Made by a program: the position numbers and the translations under genes
Shown here: piece by piece, positions 45,466 to 54,238 of the stretch
Layout: each line of letters opens with the position of its first letter
Position numbering within the stretch: the first letter of the stretch is position 1
Source: JAIPAN01 sp040403555
Lineage (GTDB): Bacteria; Bacteroidota; Bacteroidia; Sphingobacteriales; Sphingobacteriaceae
Direction of reading: 5' to 3'
DNA length: 64,000 nt
Assembly (NCBI GenBank): GCA_040403555.1
Contig: JBBAKN010000001.1
Span: forward strand, 397,813 to 461,812
The notes under the pieces: generated by a model
What the model saw: only the letters and a program-made list of their open reading frames with translations
What the model was told of the DNA's origin: nothing
Database searches by the model: none

Positions 45466-46340
45466 TAATCTTCGTCGATAAAACGTTGGGTAATGGGTAA
45501 ATAGGAATCAATACGGCGATCTCTCAAAAATGGCCAATGCGTACGGTATTCGTCTGTTTTTTTCAAATCAATGGCTTGTACGTGTACTTCTTCTTGGTCG
45601 TGGGAAGCTTGGTATAAAATGCTCCCAAAAGGATTGCTCACAAAAGAACCACCCCAAAATTTCATGGCACCATCTTGTTCAAAGCCTACTCTATTTACGC
45701 TTACCACATGCACACCATTTGCCACCGAGTGGCTACGTTGTATGGTTTGCCACGCATTGTATTGTTCGGTATTGGTGGTTTCGTTTTGCGCATTAGCCCA
45801 ACCAATTGCAGTCGGATAAAACAAAATTTCGGCACCCATTAGGGCTGTAATACGAGCCGCTTCGGGGTACCATTGATCCCAACAAATAAGCACACCAAGG
45901 GTGGCAAATTTGGTTTTAAATATTTTATATCCTAAATCTCCAGGGGTAAAGTAAAACTTCTCGTAATAAGCCGGATCATCGGGAATGTGCATTTTTCGGT
46001 ATTTACCCAAATACGCACCATCGGCATCTAATACAGCAGTGGTATTGTGGTATAAGCCTTGCGCACGTTTTTCAAACAAAGAAGCAATTATTACCACACC
46101 CAATTCTTTTGCTAAGGCGCCTAAGCTATCGGTAGAGGGACCGGGAATGGTTTCGGCCAAGGAAAAATTATCGTAGTTTTCTTCATCGCAGAAATACAAG
46201 GAGGTAAATAATTCTTGTAAACACACAATTTGGGCGCCTTTTGAGGCCGCCTCTCGTGTTTTCTCGATGGCTTTACGTAAGTTTTCTTCTTTGCTGGCAG
46301 TGCAAGTCATTTGCACCAAGCCTACGTGTACGGTACTCAT
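45465..46340 (-). CDS. aguB: N-carbamoylputrescine amidase
   Basis: 291-aa nitrilase-superfamily amidase that hydrolyses N-carbamoylputrescine to putrescine, CO2 and ammonia. Catalytic triad: Glu in CLQELFTS, Lys in KYRKMHIPDD and Cys in GVLICWDQWYPE. The start MSTVHVGLVQMTC preserves the family beta strand, so the ATG at 46340 is firm; it is only 4 bases from a promoter box, suggesting a leaderless mRNA. First gene of the aguB-aguA operon. Confidence 0.95.
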   Translation of the reverse strand: MSTVHVGLVQMTCTASKEENLRKAIEKTREAASKGAQIVCLQELFTSLYFCDEENYDNFSLAETIPGPSTDSLGALAKELGVVIIASLFEKRAQGLYHNTTAVLDADGAYLGKYRKMHIPDDPAYYEKFYFTPGDLGYKIFKTKFATLGVLICWDQWYPEAARITALMGAEILFYPTAIGWANAQNETTNTEQYNAWQTIQRSHSVANGVHVVSVNRVGFEQDGAMKFWGGSFVSNPFGSILYQASHDQEEVHVQAIDLKKTDEYRTHWPFLRDRRIDSYLPITQRFIDED

Positions 46341-46344
46341 GCTG

Positions 46345-46352
46345 CAAAAGTA
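46345..46352 (-). promoter_or_regulatory. -7 box of aguB-aguA, implying a leaderless transcript
   Basis: Minus strand TACTTTTG matches TAnnTTTG and ends 4 bases before the aguB ATG. A strict TTTG at the -33 position is absent (TTTAGGA lies about 20 bases upstream), so promoter strength is uncertain. Confidence 0.5.
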
Positions 46353-46431
46353 CGGTATTTGGGAGATTGTATCCTAAAGCGATCCAAAAAATTTAATTTC
46401 TAGAATGCGTACTATCATTTTTATAGTGGCC

Positions 46432-48084
46432 TTATTGAAACTTACTTGGGTGTATATCTTCCCAAGGGCTAGCTTTTTGATAGGCATCAGCAATGTTTAA
46501 CAGAGTTGCTTCGTCAAATAATTTTCCAACAAAACTAATTCCGGTTGGCAGGTTAAATCTTTTGTCAAAACCGCTTGGCACACATACTACCGGGTTGCCT
46601 GTTAAATTGGTAATAGCCGATTGATTTCCATCGCCTCTAGATGGACAAATAATCGCATCGTATTGTTGCATCACCTCGTTTACTTTCTGCATGAGCAAGT
46701 ATCTGTGTCGCTGTGCATTGATGTATTCTACAGCAGGCACAAAGCGGGCAGTTCTAAATTGATTGGGCCAATCGTTTTTGGTTTGTCTGGTTAATTCATC
46801 ATCAATATTATACCGTGTAAGTTCATCAAATTGTGCTGCACATTCTACACCAATAATCACATCCATAATATTGAATTGATACACGCCACTATCTGGGAAA
46901 TTAACTGGAATTAATTCAACACCCATTTTTTTAAACACGTCTAAGGCTTTCCATTCGTTTCTGGTGGTATCCTTTATTCTATCGAAATAATTTTTGGCAT
47001 AGGCAATTTTTAATTGCTTAATTGGTTTTTCGGGCGTATAATTAAACGGCATATTCACTGCCGATAAATCTTTTCCATCGGTACCGTGTAGGTAGTTGAA
47101 AACGATGGCAGCGTCAGCAGCAGAACGGCAAATTGGCCCCACCTTATCTAAGCTATAACTCAATGCCATGGCACCTGTTCGGCTAATACTGCCAAAAGTG
47201 GGTCTTAACCCGGTTGCACCACAAGTAGTAGAAGGCGATACAATGCTTCCCCAGGTTTCGGTACCAATGGCAAATGGTACAAGCCCGGCCACCGTTGCCG
47301 ATGCAGAACCAGCAGAAGACCCGGAGGAGCCGTAATTTAAATTCCAAGGATTTTTTGTGCGGCCGCCGTACCAATAATCGCCCATGGCTAGGGCCCCTAA
47401 TGTAAATTTAGCTACAAGCACCGCTCCAGCATTTTTTAGTTGGGTATACACAAATGCATCTTCGTCTATCATCTGGTTTTTATATGGCGCAGCACCCCAC
47501 GTAGTTTTGGTGCCTTTTATAGCAAACAAATCTTTAAGTCCGTAGGGTATGCCATGTAGCAAGCCACGATATTTCCCGGCGGCTATTTCTTCGTCTGCTT
47601 GTTTTGCTTGTTTATAGGCAATATCTTCTTGTAAACTGATTACGCATTGTAAGGTATCGCCCCATTTTTTTATACGGTCTATATAAAACTGCGTAAGCTT
47701 TAGAGAGCTGATTTTTTTGTTGCGAATTAAATAGGCTAGTTGATCGATGTTGTAATAGGCCAAGTCATTTATATTCTGTGGTAATGCCGTAATTTTTGTT
47801 TTCCAGGGGATGGTATTTTGGGTTTTTCCGAACGTCATATTGGGTAATATGGCCGTTTGCCATAAACTTAAGGGCACACTATTGGCTAAGGATAGCTGGT
47901 GCATCGCCTTGTAGTTCTTCAAATTATCTTTTACGTCTGAGAGTAGGGTATCTATTTCTTTGGGCGAAAATTGAAGGTCGAACGCTTTAGCGGCGCTAAG
48001 TAAATCTGCTTTTTGGAGGGTGGTATCCTGCGCAAAAAGTTGGGTGCTAATACATAAAGCAAGTAGGGTAGTGTATATTTTCAT
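46432..48084 (-). CDS. Secreted amidase (amidase-signature family)
   Basis: 550 aa with a signal peptide (MKIYTTLLALCISTQLFAQD). The Ser-cisSer-Lys triad is visible: Lys in YGLKDLFAIKG and the Ser pair in GSSGSSAGSASATVAG followed by IGTETWGSIVSPSTTCG. This family hydrolyses a wide range of amides; substrate not predictable here. The signal peptide distinguishes it from cytosolic GatA. Its gene stands alone, on the strand opposite the LamG gene and with no terminator seen. Confidence 0.9.
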   Translation of the reverse strand: MKIYTTLLALCISTQLFAQDTTLQKADLLSAAKAFDLQFSPKEIDTLLSDVKDNLKNYKAMHQLSLANSVPLSLWQTAILPNMTFGKTQNTIPWKTKITALPQNINDLAYYNIDQLAYLIRNKKISSLKLTQFYIDRIKKWGDTLQCVISLQEDIAYKQAKQADEEIAAGKYRGLLHGIPYGLKDLFAIKGTKTTWGAAPYKNQMIDEDAFVYTQLKNAGAVLVAKFTLGALAMGDYWYGGRTKNPWNLNYGSSGSSAGSASATVAGLVPFAIGTETWGSIVSPSTTCGATGLRPTFGSISRTGAMALSYSLDKVGPICRSAADAAIVFNYLHGTDGKDLSAVNMPFNYTPEKPIKQLKIAYAKNYFDRIKDTTRNEWKALDVFKKMGVELIPVNFPDSGVYQFNIMDVIIGVECAAQFDELTRYNIDDELTRQTKNDWPNQFRTARFVPAVEYINAQRHRYLLMQKVNEVMQQYDAIICPSRGDGNQSAITNLTGNPVVCVPSGFDKRFNLPTGISFVGKLFDEATLLNIADAYQKASPWEDIHPSKFQ

Positions 48085-48198
48085 GATGCGTATTTTGATG
48101 ATTAAATATATGCTAATTAGTTAATAAGTAAAATATGTATTAATCATATTTAAGTAAGACCAGCGTGCTTAGAAAATAATCGTTTTTTTATTTTTTAA

Positions 48199-48258
48199 CG
48201 GCTAACATAATAACTTATAAGGTTGTGGATATAGGATTCATAGTGCTTTAATTCTCAC
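48199..48258. repeat. Left copy of imperfect direct repeat around the LamG gene
   Basis: About 60 bases beginning cggctaacataataactt and containing ataggattcat. It matches the sequence at 49195-49254 in direct orientation at roughly three quarters of positions. The two copies frame the LamG lipoprotein gene and its terminator. Confidence 0.65.
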
Positions 48259-48362
48259 TTCACTAGTAATTAATTGGAGATAAGGGATTAGGAATAAATT
48301 ATAATTACTAAAGCCAAGATATTTTACATACATTTAATTGGTTAAACATTAATATTGAAACA

Positions 48363-49140
48363 ATGAAAAATTTATCAATCATTAAAATACAGAGTTTATT
48401 ACTCTTAAGCTTGTTTTTTTTTAGCTGCATGTGAAAAATCTGCAGTAGAAGACAATTTACCTAAAATCACAAAAACCGGATTAAGAAATGGGCTCATTGG
48501 GGAGTATTTATTTAACGGAAATGCGTTTGATGATAGCGGATATGGCAACCATGGTACGATTTCTGGCAATGTGACTACAAGCACGGATAGATTTGGCAAG
48601 TCACAAAGTGCTTACCTATTTGCAGCGGGAATAACTAATAAAATATCTATTCCTAATACAGCTCATTTTGCATTAATAAATAGCTTATCCATTTCCCTTT
48701 GGGTTAAATTTAATACGAGCTGGAATTACCACTCAGAGAGTTTGATTTTTAAAGGAGGTTTTCCGATGAATAGCGGTTGGGAGGTAAACGTTAATCAAGA
48801 TAATACACTTTACGGAACTGGGAATTATTCTTTTCAAGGTGCAGTAAGCACCGGTAGCGGGCCGCTTTCACCGAATTACAAACAAACATTTGCTGAAATT
48901 AATAAATGGAGACATGTATGTTACACTTATGATAATAGAATAGCTAAAATCTATGTGGATGGTGTATTACGAGATTCTATAAATGTTAGCGGAGCACTAT
49001 TAAACAACAATAACAATATAATAATTGGAAGCTCATTAAACCCTGTTACAGGTACATACGAAAAATTAATTGATGATGTACGCATTTGGAATAGAGCATT
49101 AAAACCTGAAGAAGTAACCTATTTATTTACTTCGAATTAA
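48363..49140 (+). pseudogene. LamG-domain lipoprotein, frameshifted in a T9 run
   Basis: The ATG at 48363 opens MKNLSIIKIQSLLLLSLFFF, then hits a stop after 23 codons. Removing one T from the nine-T run at 48414-48422 gives a lipoprotein signal with lipobox LAAC, followed in frame by EKSAVEDNLPKITKTGLRNG and the LamG/concanavalin-like domain that is open to the stop at 49138-49140 (about 258 aa in total). The intact half shows GLIGEYLFNGNAFDDSG, SISLWVKFNTSW and VDGVLRDSINV. It is either a sequencing error in a homopolymer, a recent mutation, or a phase-variable surface lipoprotein. Carbohydrate binding is likely but unproven. Confidence 0.8.
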
Positions 49141-49151
49141 TTTAAATAATT

Positions 49152-49187
49152 AAAAAAAACCTCCCGAAATTCGGGAGGTTTTTTTTT
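49152..49187. terminator. Bidirectional terminator between LamG gene and trpA
   Basis: Stem CCTCCCG / CGGGAGG with loop AAATT, flanked by A8 and T9, 18 bases after the LamG gene stop. It can terminate transcription on both strands, though trpA ends about 80 bases to the right. Confidence 0.9.
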
Positions 49188-49194
49188 GTTGAAA

Positions 49195-49254
49195 CGGCTT
49201 GCATAATCACTTGTAAGATAGTTGGTATAGGATTCATGGTGTAGTATTTCTAAC
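49195..49254. repeat. Right copy of imperfect direct repeat around the LamG gene
   Basis: Begins cggcttgcataatcactt and contains ataggattcat; partner of 48199-48258 in the same orientation. It lies in the trpA-LamG intergenic space. Confidence 0.65.
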
Positions 49255-49270
49255 CTCCCAATTACCTAAT

Positions 49271-50041
49271 TTATTTTAGAATAGCCTTTAGAAATGAAGC
49301 TGTAGTTTTCTCAATAGGTTCGCCCTTGGCCAATTCATTAATATAAGCCGAGCCAATAATTGCCCCGTTTGAATGAGCGCATACGGCATTAAATGTTTCT
49401 TTATCTTTAATACCAAAGCCAACCAATACCGGATTTTTCAAGTTCAGGGCTTGTAGTTTTTGCAGGTATACTGCAACAGTTGAAAAATCTTTATCCTTAC
49501 CTGTTGTTGCCGAGGAGCTTACTGCATATAAAAAGCCGGTACTTAAACTATCTAATTTTTTAATTCTTTGCTCTGGGGTTTCGGGAGTAACTAAGAAGAT
49601 GAAATCGAGCGCATATTTTTTAATAATTGCTCCATAAGCTTGTTCAAATTCAAATACAGGGAGATCGGGTAAAATGAGCCCATCAATTCCAACTTCTTTT
49701 GCTTTTTTGCAAAAATTTTCGAAACCATATTGTAAAATGGGATTCATATACCCCATTAATACCACTGGGATATGTATGCTTTTTCGCATAGTAGTCAGTT
49801 GCGAAAAGAGCACATCAATGGTCATTCCGTTTGCAATGGCAGTAATACTACTCGACTGGATTACTTCGCCATCCGCCAATGGATCACTATAAGGCATGCC
49901 CAATTCAATAATATGGGCGCCATTGGCTTGCAAACTTTGCATTACTTCCAAGGTGCTATTCAACTTTGGAAAGCCTGCAGTACAATACACATTTAGTACC
50001 CGGGTGGTTTGCTTTTTAAATAATTCTGAAAAGTTTGACAT
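49271..50041 (-). CDS. trpA: Tryptophan synthase alpha chain
   Basis: 256 aa; cleaves indole-3-glycerol phosphate to indole and glyceraldehyde 3-phosphate. Catalytic Glu in IIELGMPYSDPLADGEVIQ and Asp in the same stretch (SDPLADG); GLILPDLPVFE and VGFGIKDKETF are further signatures. Last gene of trpEGDCFBA, 1 base after trpB. Confidence 0.97.
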   Translation of the reverse strand: MSNFSELFKKQTTRVLNVYCTAGFPKLNSTLEVMQSLQANGAHIIELGMPYSDPLADGEVIQSSSITAIANGMTIDVLFSQLTTMRKSIHIPVVLMGYMNPILQYGFENFCKKAKEVGIDGLILPDLPVFEFEQAYGAIIKKYALDFIFLVTPETPEQRIKKLDSLSTGFLYAVSSSATTGKDKDFSTVAVYLQKLQALNLKNPVLVGFGIKDKETFNAVCAHSNGAIIGSAYINELAKGEPIEKTTASFLKAILK

Positions 50042-50042
50042 C

Positions 50043-51257
50043 TTATTTATTTTTTAAATCCATGATCTGCATATAGGTATCCAAATCCTTATCGCCTCGG
50101 CCACTTAAACAAACAATAACCGTATCTGTTGGTTTTAAATTTAATTTAGGCAGTACCGAAAAAGCATGAGCGGTTTCTAATGCTGGAATTATGCCTTCAA
50201 TTTCTGAGATATGGAACGCCCATTCTAAAGCTTCTTCGTCAGTTGCGCTCATAAAATTGCCTCGGCCACTTTCATACAAGTACGCATGTAAGGGACCAAT
50301 TCCTGGATAATCTAAGCCCGCTGAAATACTGTGAGGTTCTACCACTTGTCCATCTGTGGTTTGCATTAAGATGGATTTACTTCCATGTAAAATACCTGGC
50401 GTGCCTAATTGAGTAGTGGCTGCACTCATCCCGGAATATACTCCATGACCTGCAGCCTCTACAGCCACCAACTCCACCGTTGGTTCATTTAAAAAATGAT
50501 AAATTGCCCCTGCAGCATTGGAACCACCTCCCACACAAGCCACAACATGAGTTGGCAATTCGGTGCCAATTTTTTCTTTGAGTTGCTTACGCATTTCGGC
50601 ACTTATTACGCTCTGAAAACGAGCAACCATATCTGGATACGGGTGTGGACCAACCACGCTTCCAATAATATAATGCGTTTCATAGGGGTCGTTAATCCAG
50701 GCTCTCATAGCTTCATTGGTGGCATCTTTTAACGTTTTACTACCACTTTTTGCAGGAACTACTGTAGCGCCTAGCATTTTCATTCTGGCTACATTGGGTG
50801 CCTGACGTTCAATATCTTTTTCGCCCATATACACCACACATTCCATTCCTTTTAATGCACAAACAGTTGCGGTGGCTACCCCATGTTGTCCGGCTCCAGT
50901 TTCCGCAATTATTTTTTTCTTACCCAAACGTTGTGCTAATAAAATTTGGCCAACGGTATTGTTAATTTTATGCGCACCGGTATGACAAAGATCTTCACGT
51001 TTTAAATAAATAGTAGCTCCAATTTCCTTGCTTAATCTTTCGGCGTAAAACAAAGGTGTTGGGCGCCCTACATAATCTTTCAATAAATCGGCAAACTCTT
51101 GCTTAAAAGCAGGATCGTTCATGATTTCTAGATACTGTGCTTTAAGCGTTTCTACATTGGGATATAACATCTCGGGGATATAGGCCCCTCCATAATTGCC
51201 ATAATAGCCTTCTAGTGATGGGTTTTGATAATCAAGTAATGTGTTAAACGATTTCAT
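50043..51257 (-). CDS. trpB: Tryptophan synthase beta chain
   Basis: 404-aa PLP enzyme joining indole and serine. Has YGGAYIPEML at the start, the PLP Lys in GAHKINNTVGQ, the GETGAGQHGVA-type motif (IAETGAGQHGVATA) and GGGSNAAGAIY for phosphate binding. The start overlaps the trpF 3' end by 14 bases, so expression of the two is coupled. Confidence 0.97.
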   Translation of the reverse strand: MKSFNTLLDYQNPSLEGYYGNYGGAYIPEMLYPNVETLKAQYLEIMNDPAFKQEFADLLKDYVGRPTPLFYAERLSKEIGATIYLKREDLCHTGAHKINNTVGQILLAQRLGKKKIIAETGAGQHGVATATVCALKGMECVVYMGEKDIERQAPNVARMKMLGATVVPAKSGSKTLKDATNEAMRAWINDPYETHYIIGSVVGPHPYPDMVARFQSVISAEMRKQLKEKIGTELPTHVVACVGGGSNAAGAIYHFLNEPTVELVAVEAAGHGVYSGMSAATTQLGTPGILHGSKSILMQTTDGQVVEPHSISAGLDYPGIGPLHAYLYESGRGNFMSATDEEALEWAFHISEIEGIIPALETAHAFSVLPKLNLKPTDTVIVCLSGRGDKDLDTYMQIMDLKNK

Positions 51258-51882
51258 ATATAAAGGTTTTAATTTGTTCTATATTTTTAATTCCAGGTGA
51301 GTCTTCAAATTGACTATTAATATCCACAGCCATCAAGTCCTTACCCGCTTTGGTTTGTTTCAGTACTTCTATTCCACCCAAATCATTGGGGCCAATACCG
51401 CCACTTAAAAAAAAGGGTTTGCCAATGGTATTCCCTTTTAGCAATTCCCAATTAAAATGCACACCGGTACCACCATACATTTTACTATCTGTATCAAACA
51501 AATAATAATCGGCAACATTTTCAAAGGGGGCTAGCTCAGGCATTTCATCTCCCACTCTAAATACTTTTATCAGTTCGAATTTTTCGCTAATAGCTGCACA
51601 ATATTCTGGTGTTTCATCGCCATGGAGCTGTATGCAATCTAAACTAGCAGCAGTGGCTATTTGCAAAAGTTTTTCTAGCTCTTCATTTACAAAAACGCCT
51701 ACTTTTTTAGCATTTTTAGGTGTAAAATTACTGACTTCATCTATACTCATTTTGCTTAAAACATAGCGTTTAGAGTGCGGGTAAAAAATAAAACCGATGT
51801 AGTTTACCCCCAACTCATCTAAAGCATGTGCCTGCTCGGTGCTTGTAATACCACAGACTTTATATTGAAGTGTAGTTCTCAT
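51244..51882 (-). CDS. trpF: Phosphoribosylanthranilate isomerase
   Basis: 212-aa TIM barrel. Catalytic Cys in KVCGITSTEQ and Asp in the later strand (YLFDTDSKMYGGTGVHFNW), plus FFLSGGIGPNDL phosphate-binding loop. It overlaps trpC by 4 bases at its start and trpB by 14 bases at its end. Confidence 0.97.
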   Translation of the reverse strand: MRTTLQYKVCGITSTEQAHALDELGVNYIGFIFYPHSKRYVLSKMSIDEVSNFTPKNAKKVGVFVNEELEKLLQIATAASLDCIQLHGDETPEYCAAISEKFELIKVFRVGDEMPELAPFENVADYYLFDTDSKMYGGTGVHFNWELLKGNTIGKPFFLSGGIGPNDLGGIEVLKQTKAGKDLMAVDINSQFEDSPGIKNIEQIKTFIYEIV

Positions 51883-52670
51883 GACTTTATGCTTAGTTGA
51901 TTTACAAAATTTTGAAAAGCCAGTGCAGGATTGGCCTGCTTCATAAAATACTCACCCATCAAAAATCCATCAAAGCCTTCTTTTTTTAATAATTGAAAAG
52001 TTTCCAAATCATAAATTCCACTCTCAGCAATACTTAATTTCCCTTTCGGCAATACGTTTTTCAATTTTAACGAGTGCTCAATATTCACTTCAAAGGATTT
52101 TAAACTTCTATTGTTGATACCCACAAAATCAACCTCGTCGCAAATATGTCCCAATTCTGTTTCATCATGTAATTCCAATAAAACTTCCATGCCTAATTCT
52201 TTTGCAGTGGCAGCTAAACGTTTGGTTTCGGATGGTGTTAAACAAGATGCTATTAATAAAATCACAGAAGCACAGTACGCTTTGGCTTCTATAATTTGAA
52301 ATTCGTCTATGATAAATTCCTTACGCAATACAGGAATTGGATTTTGTATTGCACTACTTAGATCTGCAAGACTTCCGCCAAAATAAGGTCCATCTGTTAA
52401 AACCGATACCCCTGCTGCACCAAAGTCCGAATACGCTTTGGTTACTTCGGCTACATCGGCTAGGGCATTAATGATGCCTTTAGAAGGAGATTGTCTTTTA
52501 AACTCTGCAATGATTCCTGTTTTTGAGACATCTACTAAATTAGTTTTTAAGGAATAGCAGGCTTTTTCAAATAAAGGCATGGCCTCTAGTTGCTCAATGC
52601 TTATGTGCTTTTTGCGCTCTGCCACTTCGGCAAACTTACTCGTTATGATTTTTGCTAATATATTACTCAT
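51879..52670 (-). CDS. trpC: Indole-3-glycerol-phosphate synthase
   Basis: 263 aa from MSNILAKIITSKFAEVAERK. I chose this ATG because it overlaps the trpD stop in an ATGA arrangement at 52667-52670; a longer frame exists 9 codons upstream. Catalytic residues: Lys in LVDVSKTGIIAEFKRQSPSKG (the FKRxSPSKG motif), Glu in VLLELHDE and Asn in VGINNRSL, Glu and Ser in IAESGI. Confidence 0.96.
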   Translation of the reverse strand: MSNILAKIITSKFAEVAERKKHISIEQLEAMPLFEKACYSLKTNLVDVSKTGIIAEFKRQSPSKGIINALADVAEVTKAYSDFGAAGVSVLTDGPYFGGSLADLSSAIQNPIPVLRKEFIIDEFQIIEAKAYCASVILLIASCLTPSETKRLAATAKELGMEVLLELHDETELGHICDEVDFVGINNRSLKSFEVNIEHSLKLKNVLPKGKLSIAESGIYDLETFQLLKKEGFDGFLMGEYFMKQANPALAFQNFVNQLSIKS

Positions 52671-53659
52671 TGCAAGCTGATTAATTTTTGTAAACATTGT
52701 AATGCCGCACCCGATTCTAAACTTTGTACTGCAGCTTGATGGGCTTTTTCGTAGTTCTCATACTTAGCCGTAACGTGCAATGCCATGGCTGCATTTGCTA
52801 AGACTACTGCATTTTGAGATGCAGTACCCTTACCCTCCAAAATAGCGCTGAAGATTGCCGCTGCTTCTTGTACGGTAGCTCCTCCACGCAATTCTTCGGG
52901 TAAAACTTTTTTCTTACCTAATTCATTTGGCGACATGGTAAACTCTCCTTTATTGGTTACGATTTTAGTATCAGCGGTGAGCGCAATTTCGTCATAGCCA
53001 TCTAAACTATGAATCAAGGTAAATTCTTTTTCCAAAGATTGTAATACATACTTGTACATCCTTGCCATTTCTAAGTTGTATACACCTATCAATTGATATT
53101 TGGGTTGTGCAGGGTTGACTAGTGGGCCTAACATATTAAAAAAGGTTCTTACTCCTAAATTACTTCGGATTGGCCCCACTGTTTTTAAAGCTGGATGAAA
53201 CAAAGGAGCATGTAAAAAACAAATGCCTGCCTCTTGTAATTCTTTGGTTAATAAAGCTTCGTCGTTTTTAAACATATATCCCATTTGCTCCATTACATTA
53301 GAAGCACCACTCACACTTGAAGCCCCGTAATTGCCATGTTTTACAACTGGCTGTCCAGTGCCTGCAACAATAAAGCAAGCTAACGTAGAAATATTAAACG
53401 TGTCTTTTCCATCTCCGCCTGTACCCACAATATCAATGGCATTATCAACCCCTAAATTTACTTTTACTGCTAGTGATAATAATGCGTCTCTAAACCCCAT
53501 CAACTCTTCTATAGTGATGCTTCGCATTAAAAACACCGTTACAAAAGAACTTACTTCATGCTCATTAAATGCTCCCTGAGAAATTTGTATCAAGATGTTT
53601 TTCGCTTCCTGTCTCGTTAATGTTTTATGTTCAAATAAATATTGTAATATCTTTTTCAT
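52667..53659 (-). CDS. trpD: Anthranilate phosphoribosyltransferase
   Basis: 330 aa; joins anthranilate and PRPP. PRPP/Mg motifs GTGGDGKDTFNISTLA and KHGNYGASSVSGASNVMEQ are intact, with DE in the YDEIAL stretch for metal binding. Lies between trpG (3-base gap) and trpC (4-base overlap). Confidence 0.97.
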   Translation of the reverse strand: MKKILQYLFEHKTLTRQEAKNILIQISQGAFNEHEVSSFVTVFLMRSITIEELMGFRDALLSLAVKVNLGVDNAIDIVGTGGDGKDTFNISTLACFIVAGTGQPVVKHGNYGASSVSGASNVMEQMGYMFKNDEALLTKELQEAGICFLHAPLFHPALKTVGPIRSNLGVRTFFNMLGPLVNPAQPKYQLIGVYNLEMARMYKYVLQSLEKEFTLIHSLDGYDEIALTADTKIVTNKGEFTMSPNELGKKKVLPEELRGGATVQEAAAIFSAILEGKGTASQNAVVLANAAMALHVTAKYENYEKAHQAAVQSLESGAALQCLQKLISLQ

Positions 53660-53662
53660 ACA

Positions 53663-54232
53663 CTAGTTGTTTAACCAATTTGAAATTATTGTAGCACCAT
53701 CGGGTGTTAGTACACTTTCTGGATGATATTGTACGCCTTTAACATCATAGGTTTTATGTTCTAATGACATAATATACCCATCTTCATCTTTGGAAGTAAT
53801 GATTAAATCCGAGGGCAAGTCCTTTTCATTTACCACCCAGCTATGATAACGACCAACCACAAATTGGGTGGGCATGCCTTTATATAAAGTGGAATCTTGT
53901 GTTAGGGTTATCGGAGTAGCAATACCATGATACACGTTGCTTAAATTACTTAAAGTGCCTCCAAAAGATTGTGCTATGGCTTGTTGTCCTAAACAAACAC
54001 CCAATATTGATTTGGTAGATGCGTACTCTTTAATTAATGGTAACAACAAACCAGATTCAGAAGGAATGCCAGGGCCTGGGGATAATACTATTTTGTCATA
54101 TTTTTTTATCTCCTCCAATTCAATTTCATCATTCCGAAAAACCTCCATATAAGCAGTAGGGGCTAACTGTCTAATCATTTGCACTAAGTTGTACGTAAAG
54201 GAATCGTAATTATCAAAAACTAATATGTTCAT
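53663..54232 (-). CDS. trpG: Anthranilate synthase component II (glutaminase)
   Basis: 189-aa class I glutamine amidotransferase giving ammonia to TrpE. Catalytic Cys in ILGVCLGQQAIAQ, His and Glu in VQYHPESVLT, and the oxyanion-site LSPGPGIPSESG. Because no pabB or pabA pair is seen here, it might also serve folate synthesis, but this is not testable in the window. Six bases after trpE. Confidence 0.96.
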   Translation of the reverse strand: MNILVFDNYDSFTYNLVQMIRQLAPTAYMEVFRNDEIELEEIKKYDKIVLSPGPGIPSESGLLLPLIKEYASTKSILGVCLGQQAIAQSFGGTLSNLSNVYHGIATPITLTQDSTLYKGMPTQFVVGRYHSWVVNEKDLPSDLIITSKDEDGYIMSLEHKTYDVKGVQYHPESVLTPDGATIISNWLNN

Positions 54233-54238
54233 GGTGGG

